Of a stretch of DNA of 64,000 bases, positions 58,908 through 64,000 are shown one piece after another (position 1 is the first letter of the stretch; every line of letters begins with the position of its first letter). The notes below the pieces were generated by a model. The model had not been told where the DNA came from, did no database searches, and saw only the letters and a program-made list of their open reading frames with translations. The stretch covers positions 310,001-374,000 of the forward strand of contig LYSY01000008.1 in the NCBI GenBank assembly GCA_001657395.1. The letters run 5' to 3'. The translations under genes and the position numbers were made by a program. This DNA comes from Rhodospirillales bacterium BBD 1991-14 (lineage in GTDB: Bacteria > Pseudomonadota > Alphaproteobacteria > Kiloniellales > Kiloniellaceae).

Positions 58908-60119
58908 ATGGCCACGCGCAAGATCCGCTACCTCGCCCGCCGGCCAGGCGCTGGCGGCACCACGCGATGGTTTTGGCAGCCGTCCAAGACGCTCTTGGAT
59001 CAGGGCTTCCAGGCCATGCGCATTGCGCGCAGCGATCTGACCCCCTGGGGCAATCCGCCGCCGGGGCCCGTCTGCGATGCCGCCGATGCCTGGAACGCCA
59101 AGCTGGACGCCTGGCGCGACGGCAGCGGACCGCATCCCTTCGCCGACGACAATCCGGACCTCGCCGCTGCGGCGACGGAGCGGCGGCGCAAGACGCCGGC
59201 ACCAGGCAGCGTCGATGCCCTGATCGTCCGCTACAAGAAGTCGCGCGACTTCCTGAAGCTCGCCGCCTCGACCCAGAGGATGTACAGCGAGAATCTGGAG
59301 ATAATCTCCGAGTGGGCCGGCGACACCCATGTGCTGAGCCTGGACGTGGAAATGGCGCTGGACCTCTACGACGAGCTCCAGCCGGTAACGCCCACCAAGG
59401 CGAACCACGTCATGGCCATCCTGCGGCTGCTGTTCAGCTTCGCGCGGCGCCGGGGCAAGACCGAGCGGGTGCCCTTCAATCCCTTCAGGGAGCTCCGGCT
59501 GGAAGGGGTCCGCTCAAAGGCCCGCATCTGGACCCCCGAAGAGATCGACTGCTTTGTCTGGCACGCCGACCGCTTGGAGCGCTGGTCCGCCGGGACGGCG
59601 GTGATCCTCAACGAATGGGTTGGCCAGCGTGAAGGCGACGTGGTCGCCCTCGGCCGCGGCGTCTATGCGGACGGGGCTCTGCGCTTCGTGCAGTCCAAAT
59701 GGAAGCAGGAGGTTTATCTTCCCGTTGACCTGGTCCCGCGCCTGCTCACCCGGCTGCAGGAGGAAGCCGCGCGTTGGGCTACCCGCCCGGTAACCCCCAC
59801 CACGCTGATCGCCTCGGAACGCACGGGCCGGGCCTACACGGTGGACGCCTTCGGGCATGTCTTCCGGGAGGTCCGCGCGGCCGCCGCCAAGGACCGGCCT
59901 GCCATGGCCGAGCTCTGGTTCATGCGCCTGCGCCACACCGCCGTCGTCCGCCTCGGCGAGGCCGGCGTGAACATCCCCCAGATCGCGGCGATCACCGGCC
60001 ACAGCCTGGCGACCTGCCACGCGATCCTGGAGCGCTACAACGTGCGCACCAGGAAGATGGCGATCTCCGCCTTCCAGCAGCGCCTGGAGGCCGAGGGTCG
60101 GGACCGCGACAAGGGCTAA
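58908..60119 (+). CDS. int: Tyrosine-recombinase integrase
   Basis: This 403-aa integrase catalyses site-specific recombination between attP and the tRNA-Leu attB. It has an N-terminal arm, a SAM-like core-binding domain (TQRMYSENLEIISEWAG) and a catalytic domain. The domain shows Arg in WVGQREGDVV, Lys in FVQSKWKQEV, Arg in RLRHTAVVRL and the GHSLATCHAILERY end with the nucleophile Tyr. The canonical H of HxLR is replaced (WFMRLRHT). AGGAG 7 nt before ATG 58908 supports this start; a TTG at 58791 overlapping xis is the other possibility. It stops ~150 bp from attR. Confidence 0.93.
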   Translation: MATRKIRYLARRPGAGGTTRWFWQPSKTLLDQGFQAMRIARSDLTPWGNPPPGPVCDAADAWNAKLDAWRDGSGPHPFADDNPDLAAAATERRRKTPAPGSVDALIVRYKKSRDFLKLAASTQRMYSENLEIISEWAGDTHVLSLDVEMALDLYDELQPVTPTKANHVMAILRLLFSFARRRGKTERVPFNPFRELRLEGVRSKARIWTPEEIDCFVWHADRLERWSAGTAVILNEWVGQREGDVVALGRGVYADGALRFVQSKWKQEVYLPVDLVPRLLTRLQEEAARWATRPVTPTTLIASERTGRAYTVDAFGHVFREVRAAAAKDRPAMAELWFMRLRHTAVVRLGEAGVNIPQIAAITGHSLATCHAILERYNVRTRKMAISAFQQRLEAEGRDRDKG

Positions 60120-60265
60120 GTGCCAGGTCTTGCGCCCCCGTTTTTGGGAACGTTTCAGGCCCAAATCGGCTCCAGAGTCGAACGATTTTCAAGATCCGCG
60201 CCCAGACCGTTCGACTCGTGCTTGCTTCGTTCTCTTGGGGATCGGCGCTAAGCACCTGAATTAGT

Positions 60266-60322
60266 TTGGTGCCCCTGGCCTGACTCGAACAGGCACTCCC
60301 TTGCGGGAAACAGATTTTGAGT
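60266..60322. repeat. attR: 57-bp copy within the intact tRNA-Leu gene
   Basis: Identical to 20819-20875. Here the phage-supplied core completes the 3' part of the tRNA gene whose 5' part (60323-60353) is chromosomal. The core reaches from the CCA end to the anticodon loop, the common crossover area for tRNA-targeting integrases. Confidence 0.95.
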
Positions 60323-60353
60323 CTGTCGCGTCTACCAATTCCGCCACAGGGGC
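60267..60353 (-). tRNA. tRNA-Leu(CAA)
   Basis: The complement folds as a class II tRNA. The acceptor is GCCCCTG/CAGGGGC. The D arm contains GGCGGAATTGGTAGACGC. The anticodon stem ACAGA/TCTGT encloses loop CTCAAAA (anticodon CAA). A long variable arm (TCCCGCAAGGGA), the T arm GCCTG-TTCGAGT-CAGGC and an encoded CCA complete it. It is the prophage integration target and remains intact after integration. Confidence 0.97.
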
Positions 60354-61085
60354 CCTCACCGGTCAGCGGCCCAGCCCCCGAAGGAAAGCGCCGCTGCCGC
60401 ACAGCCATCGCGGGTGGCCGGGCGGGCGGCATCATAGCGGGGCCCGGCATCTTGACAAGGGGGGCCTTGGCAAGGGGCCCTCTCGGCAAAAGGCGTCTTG
60501 GCAACCGGTCTCTGACGCCTCCCAGGGATGGGATTGGCCTGCACAGTAGGGCTACCCCCTAGATGTTGTGGGCAGCCGGGCCGGAGGCCGCTGCGCGCCG
60601 AGGTTTTCTATGGAACTGGTTTTGGAGTCAGGCTTAAATGGATTGAGCATGCGGTCGACACAGCTTGTCAGTCTACGAACGTTCATGGACGCAACTGCTA
60701 GCCGATGCGACCGTTTCGTTTGATGCGGCGTTCCAGGTAGGGCACCGGTTTGTGTAGTACGGCGTTTGCGGGCCACCATCCGGCAGCCGGCGCCAGGGGT
60801 GCAGTTACCAGTGGGGAAGTTTGATACGAGAGCATGCGGGCGCGGCCCGCATGTGGGAACGGGAAGATACCTGGCATCGCGATCATGCATGACCGTGGCT
60901 GACGGGCTGCGCGGCCGAATCGGCTGTGAAGTCTCGTGGCCGCAGGGCTTGCAGATCGCCGGGGCGCACGGCTGAGAGATGGGAAGTGGGCCGGCGCGGC
61001 AAGCTGTTCTCTTCGCAAATCACTGCTGGGCAGATGACTGCTGGGTGGCACCCGGGGAACCCCGGGCAGTATTGGAGTTGCCGTA
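60354..61085. other. Gene-poor chromosomal stretch between tRNA-Leu and the cold-shock gene
   Basis: These 732 bp hold no supported gene. Frames present lack ribosome sites and normal composition. Immediately before the cold-shock gene, 61051-61066 forms a perfect hairpin (CCCGGGG-AA-CCCCGGG) in the likely 5' leader. Long leaders with stem-loops are normal for cold-shock mRNAs. The region at 60550-60760 is less GC-rich. Confidence 0.45.
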
Positions 61086-61088
61086 GTG

Positions 61089-61583
61089 ATGAATGATCGT
61101 GATTTCGAGTCTCAGGAGATCACCCACCGCGAAGTGACGGCCGTGGTCAAGTGGTTCAATTCGACCAAGGGCTTCGGCTTCGTGCAGTTGAACGACGGAT
61201 CGCCCGATGCCTTCCTCCACATCTCGGTGGTGGAACGCTCCGGCAACCGGGACTTTGCGGAAGGCACCACGATCGTCTGCGACCTCATGCAGGGCCGCAA
61301 GGGCCTGCAGGTGGCCGAGATCCATCGGGTCGAATCGGCCCCGGCGCCCAGCTTCCAGGCCGATCCGGGCCCGACGGAAGTCATCGAAGGCACGGTGAAG
61401 TTCTTCAACGCCGAAAAGGGCTTCGGCTTCGTCATTCCCGACAACGGCGGCAAGGACGTCTTCGTTTCCGGCCGCACGCTGGAGCGTTTCGGCATCGGCG
61501 CGCTGGAGCCCAATCAAAGGGTGCGCATGCAGACCCGCATGGGCCAGAAGGGCCCCATGGCCGAGCACGTCGAACTGATCTGA
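61089..61583 (+). CDS. Cold-shock protein with two CSD domains
   Basis: This 164-aa protein has two cold-shock domains, at about residues 16-75 and 98-160. Each has RNP1 (KGFGFV) and an RNP2-like strand (FLHIS and DVFVS). It should bind single-stranded nucleic acid and act as an RNA chaperone. Two-domain versions are typical of alphaproteobacteria. ATG 61089 is used; a GTG codon directly before it could be the true start since GGAG lies nearer to optimal distance. Confidence 0.93.
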   Translation: MNDRDFESQEITHREVTAVVKWFNSTKGFGFVQLNDGSPDAFLHISVVERSGNRDFAEGTTIVCDLMQGRKGLQVAEIHRVESAPAPSFQADPGPTEVIEGTVKFFNAEKGFGFVIPDNGGKDVFVSGRTLERFGIGALEPNQRVRMQTRMGQKGPMAEHVELI

Positions 61584-61667
61584 CGGCTTCTTCTCCGGGC
61601 ATCCTCTCCGGGTGTCCTGCCCCGATCCCTCGCGTCTTCGCCCTGCACGGACCTTCTTTTACCGGCG

Positions 61668-62072
61668 TTATTGAACGCTGCCGGGTTCCTCTTCCGGCAA
61701 CTCGCCCGGCGGGGCGTTACAGGGCCCAGCCTGATGGTGCACCATCTTCCAGTCCGTCCCCTCGCGTATGAAGACGTTGGTCGCCACCAGAAGGTTGGAG
61801 CCGATGAGCTCGTAGCAGGTCACGAAAGCGCTGTCACCGGTGCGATAGGCCCGCGCGCCGCGGCAGGTGATGGCCGGCGCCTGGTCGTTGGAAAGGATCG
61901 CCGCCCAGCTCTGCATGACCTCTTCGCGCCCGGCAATGGCCGGCCAGCCCGGATGAATGCAGGCGACCGCCGTACGCTCGGACCAGAGACGGTCCATCGC
62001 CTCCAGATCGCGCATCTGAAACGCGAAATAGAAGGTATCGTTGGCAAACAGCACGTCGGCGTGTTCCTGCAT
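61668..62072 (-). CDS. NTF2-like / SnoaL-fold protein
   Basis: This 134-aa protein has the small cone-shaped alpha+beta fold: LFANDTFYFAFQMRDLEAMDRLWSE, then CIHPGWPAIAGREEVMQSW and FIREGTDWKMVHHQAGPC. Such proteins serve as steroid-isomerase-like enzymes or ligand-binding domains; no catalytic set can be assigned. The start at 62072 has TGGAGG upstream. Transcribed alone. Confidence 0.84.
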   Translation of the reverse strand: MQEHADVLFANDTFYFAFQMRDLEAMDRLWSERTAVACIHPGWPAIAGREEVMQSWAAILSNDQAPAITCRGARAYRTGDSAFVTCYELIGSNLLVATNVFIREGTDWKMVHHQAGPCNAPPGELPEEEPGSVQ

Positions 62073-62196
62073 GGCCTCCACCCGCACCCAGGCGCAAAGG
62101 CATGCCGATCCGGCGGCCCCTGATTGGCACAACCCTGACGCAGGCTAGCACTTTCCCCAGCCCCTTGCCCGTGGTAACTCAGCCGGCGGTAAGGCT

Positions 62197-62268
62197 TGTT
62201 TTAAGGGTTTGTTTTTAAGTTTTGTTTCTGAGTTTGTTTCTGAGTTTGTTTCTGAGTTTGTTTCTGGG
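62197..62268. repeat. 12-bp tandem repeats (TTTGTTTCTGAG)
   Basis: Four copies (three exact, one with a final GG) run from 62221 to 62268, preceded by one or two diverged copies from about 62197. The tract is T-rich, unlike the surrounding DNA. It lies upstream of the DedA-like gene. It may vary in copy number. Confidence 0.75.
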
Positions 62269-62403
62269 GTCCGTTTCCAGACAGAAAGCGCCTGGGGCGC
62301 CTTGAGCCAGTGATCCCGAAGGGCTTTCGGGTCCAGGGGCATGTGGCTTTCGGTGCGTTGGGTTCTGGTGACGTTGGGTTTTGGGCGGGCGAGCGGGGCG
62401 ACG

Positions 62404-62985
62404 GTGCTGCGGCGACTCTACGACTGGACCATGGAACTGGCCGGCCACCGCCATGCCCTGGCGGCCCTGGCCGTTGTCTCCTTTGCCGAATCCTCGTTCT
62501 TCCCGATTCCCCCGGACATCCTGATCATCCCCATGGTACTGGCGGCGCGGCACCGCGCCTGGCTGATCGCCACGGTCTGTACCCTTGCCTCGGTTGCCGG
62601 CGGCCTGGCCGGCTATGCCATCGGTGCGCTGCTCTACGACACTCTCGGCCAGCCGATCGTTTCCTTCTACGGCTACGGCGCCCAGTACGAGCAGTTCCAG
62701 CAGGACTACGAGGCCTGGGGCGCATGGATCGTTGCCGGGGCGGGATTCACGCCCTTTCCCTATAAGGTGATCACCATCACCTCGGGCGTCATGAACCTGG
62801 ATCTGATGGTCTTCATGATCGCCTCGGTGATCTCCCGCGGCGCGCGCTTCTTTATCCTCGCGGCCCTGCTGTGGCAGTTCGGGCCGCCGATCCGCGGGTT
62901 CATCGAGCGCCACCTGCCGCTGCTGGCGACGCTGTTCTTCGTGTTGCTCTTCGCCGGCTTCGTGGCCATCCGCTACCTGTTCTGA
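62404..62985 (+). CDS. DedA/YqaA-family membrane protein
   Basis: This 193-aa inner-membrane protein belongs to the YqaA branch of the DedA (VTT) family, which is linked to lipid flipping and membrane homeostasis. Conserved blocks: VSFAESSFFPIPPDILIIPM, then VIAGAGFTPFPYKVIT-type (here IVAGAGFTPFPYKVITITSG). Four to five hydrophobic segments are seen. GTG 62404 was chosen because it starts the family's usual LRRLYDWTM; an ATG at 62341 would add a non-conserved leader. Confidence 0.87.
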   Translation: MLRRLYDWTMELAGHRHALAALAVVSFAESSFFPIPPDILIIPMVLAARHRAWLIATVCTLASVAGGLAGYAIGALLYDTLGQPIVSFYGYGAQYEQFQQDYEAWGAWIVAGAGFTPFPYKVITITSGVMNLDLMVFMIASVISRGARFFILAALLWQFGPPIRGFIERHLPLLATLFFVLLFAGFVAIRYLF

Positions 62986-63093
62986 TCCGCGTGCGCCCGA
63001 AGGGCCGGCGCGACAGGGCGTCGCCCCACCTTGGCCTGGATGCCCTCCGGCAGTAAGCTGCGCACGCCGCGCAACGAAAACGGACCCTGGCGT

Positions 63094-63642
63094 GTGACGA
63101 CTCTCAGCCCCGTGCAGAGCGAGACTCCCTGGCTTTGGCCTGCCCTGCTGGCGGCAGCCTGCATCGGCGCCCTGGGAACCGCCTTCGCCTCCCAGTACTG
63201 GGGCGGCCTCTACCCCTGCGCACTCTGTGTCTACCAGCGTTACGCCTATGGCGCCGCCCTGGCGGTAGCCCTCGGCGCGCTTGCCGTTGCCGGGCGGCCG
63301 GCCTGGCGGCGCGGCGCCTTGCTGGCGACGGCCCTTGCCTTCCTGGGCGGGGCCGCCCTTGCCGGCTTTCACGTGGGCGTGGAGCAGAAGTGGTGGGAGG
63401 GCCTGGCCTCCTGCGCGGCGCCGAGCCTGCCGAGCGACGCCAGTGTCGAGGAGATGCGCGAGCTGCTTCTCAACCAGCCCTTTGCGCCCTGCGATGCCGT
63501 GCCCTGGTCGCTGTTCGGCATTTCGATCGCCGGCTACAATGTGATCGCTTCCGTGGTCCTGGCCGCGCTCGCGCTGCGGGCGGGCTTGAACGGTGCAGCA
63601 CAGAAAGCGGAAGGCAACCGCGAGGAAGGAGTCGCCCGATGA
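63094..63642 (+). CDS. dsbB: Disulfide bond formation protein B family
   Basis: This ~182-aa four-helix membrane protein has a CALC redox pair in the first periplasmic loop (LYPCALCVYQRYAYG). A second cysteine pair lies in the other loop (GLASCAAPS and FAPCDAVPW). It passes electrons from DsbA to quinone. Start uncertain: GTG 63094 fits relatives best, ATG 63040 or 63031 would add a charged leader. It overlaps coq7 by ATGA, a sensible pairing as both depend on ubiquinone. Confidence 0.88.
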   Translation: MTTLSPVQSETPWLWPALLAAACIGALGTAFASQYWGGLYPCALCVYQRYAYGAALAVALGALAVAGRPAWRRGALLATALAFLGGAALAGFHVGVEQKWWEGLASCAAPSLPSDASVEEMRELLLNQPFAPCDAVPWSLFGISIAGYNVIASVVLAALALRAGLNGAAQKAEGNREEGVAR

Positions 63643-64000
63643 GCAGCGAGGACCGGACCGTCAGCCAGACCACGGACGGAGCAGAAGCAGGCGACACAGA
63701 AGGCGGGCGGCCCAAGGCCGCCGCCGGTAGAGAGGACGAGCGGCCAAAGGCCGCCGCCGGTAGAGAAGACGGGCGGCCCGAGGCCGCCCCCGGGACCTAC
63801 CTGCCCGGGGACCTGGACCGCGAGGCGCGCCTGGCGCGGATGCTGCGGGTCGACCACGCCGGGGAATACGGCGCGCGGCGCATCTACGAAGGCCAGTTGG
63901 CAGTGCTCGGCCGCAGCGCCGCCGGCCCGACGATCCGCCACATGCACGAACAGGAAGCCAAGCACCTGGAGACCTTCGAGCGGCTGATCGTCGAGAACCG
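63639..64000 (+). CDS. coq7: Demethoxyubiquinone hydroxylase (Coq7), 5' part
   Basis: Coq7 is a di-iron hydroxylase of ubiquinone synthesis. The window has its first ~120 residues; the gene continues past 64000. The diagnostic VDHAGEYGARRIYEGQ and MHEQEAKHLETF segments carry the first Glu ligand and the ExxH pair. An unusual N-terminal extension (residues ~20-50) contains two and a half tandem copies of RPKAAAGREDx encoded by a 33-bp DNA repeat. The start overlaps the dsbB stop in ATGA. Confidence 0.9.
   Translation, partial: MSSEDRTVSQTTDGAEAGDTEGGRPKAAAGREDERPKAAAGREDGRPEAAPGTYLPGDLDREARLARMLRVDHAGEYGARRIYEGQLAVLGRSAAGPTIRHMHEQEAKHLETFERLIVEN

Larger units (their letters stand above)
20819..60322. 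mobile_element. Temperate podovirus-like prophage integrated in tRNA-Leu(CAA)
   Basis: The element is about 39.5 kb and is bounded by identical 57-bp repeats, one a tRNA-Leu remnant (left) and one inside the intact tRNA-Leu (right). A tyrosine integrase and an excisionase-like gene sit at the right end, next to the intact tRNA. The left half is a single minus-strand virion and lysis module with T7/podovirus gene order. The right half holds early, replication and lysogeny-control genes on both strands. No obvious frameshift or insertion sequence interrupts an essential gene, so it may still be inducible. I see no phage RNA polymerase and no reverse transcriptase. Confidence 0.95.

Noticed and set aside
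20819-60322. Diversity-generating retroelement, as in Bordetella phage BPP-1
   Set aside because: Despite the Bbp19-like gene and podovirus layout, no reverse transcriptase or template/variable repeat pair was seen.
60552-60890. Minus-strand frame of 112 codons in the gap before the cold-shock gene
   Set aside because: No ribosome site, no recognisable fold and unusual composition; treated as non-coding.
1-64000. CRISPR array or cas genes
   Set aside because: No regularly spaced repeats of 24-40 bp with unique spacers were seen; the repeats found are contiguous tandem or short hexamers.

Overview
The window is GC-rich DNA from an alphaproteobacterium, most likely a Rhodospirillales-type organism. 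The evidence is gene order and content: ribF-ileS-lspA-DUF3035 (BamF-like) lipoprotein-two M16 peptidases, a cold-shock protein with two CSD domains, Coq7, and a periplasmic molybdenum hydroxylase. No species can be named from the sequence alone.

Bases 1-20818 are chromosome. In order they hold a two-subunit IorAB-type molybdenum hydroxylase; the long minus-strand operon ribF, ileS, lspA, DUF3035, M16, M16; a MaoC-type hydratase with an unusual double palindrome upstream; an MFS permease; an ArsC/Spx-like reductase; a small signalling cluster (single-domain receiver, LuxR-type response regulator, histidine kinase); an enolase-superfamily enzyme close to 4-hydroxyproline-betaine epimerases and cis-3-hydroxyproline dehydratases; a histidine-rich exported protein; and a FolM-like reductase followed by folE.

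Bases 20819-60322 are a complete-looking temperate prophage of about 39.5 kb. It sits in a tRNA-Leu(CAA) gene and is bounded by a perfect 57-bp direct repeat. Its virion module (about 21-44 kb, all minus strand, densely overlapping) has podovirus/T7-like order: terS, terL, portal (head-tail connector), scaffold, capsid, gp11-like, gp12-like, gp13-like, gp14-like, two large internal virion/ejection proteins, tail fibre, lysis genes. Unlike T7, it carries an integrase, an excisionase-like protein and XRE/Cro-type regulators, and I see no RNA polymerase gene. The early and control region (about 44-58.8 kb) has a Toprim primase-like protein and a DUF927-like ATPase, a short C5 cytosine methyltransferase, a tRNA-Pro(UGG), an exported SNase-like nuclease, a protein resembling topoisomerase VI-A/Spo11, and many small unknown genes joined by ATGA overlaps.

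The non-coding DNA of the prophage is the richest ground. The terS/early-gene intergenic region carries twelve GTTGCA/TGCAAC hexamers in helically phased clusters, a 29-bp perfect alternating purine-pyrimidine (Z-DNA-type) tract, and three GGGAA-N5-TTCCC operators phased 32-33 bp apart around a TTGACA promoter element. A second operator family (TGACAACA) lies in front of both XRE repressor-like genes. A 16-bp palindrome recurs upstream of the lysis module and in the terL-portal region.

Bases 60354-64000 return to chromosome: a gene-poor stretch, the cold-shock protein, an NTF2-like protein, a DedA/YqaA membrane protein, DsbB, and the start of coq7, which runs off the window end.
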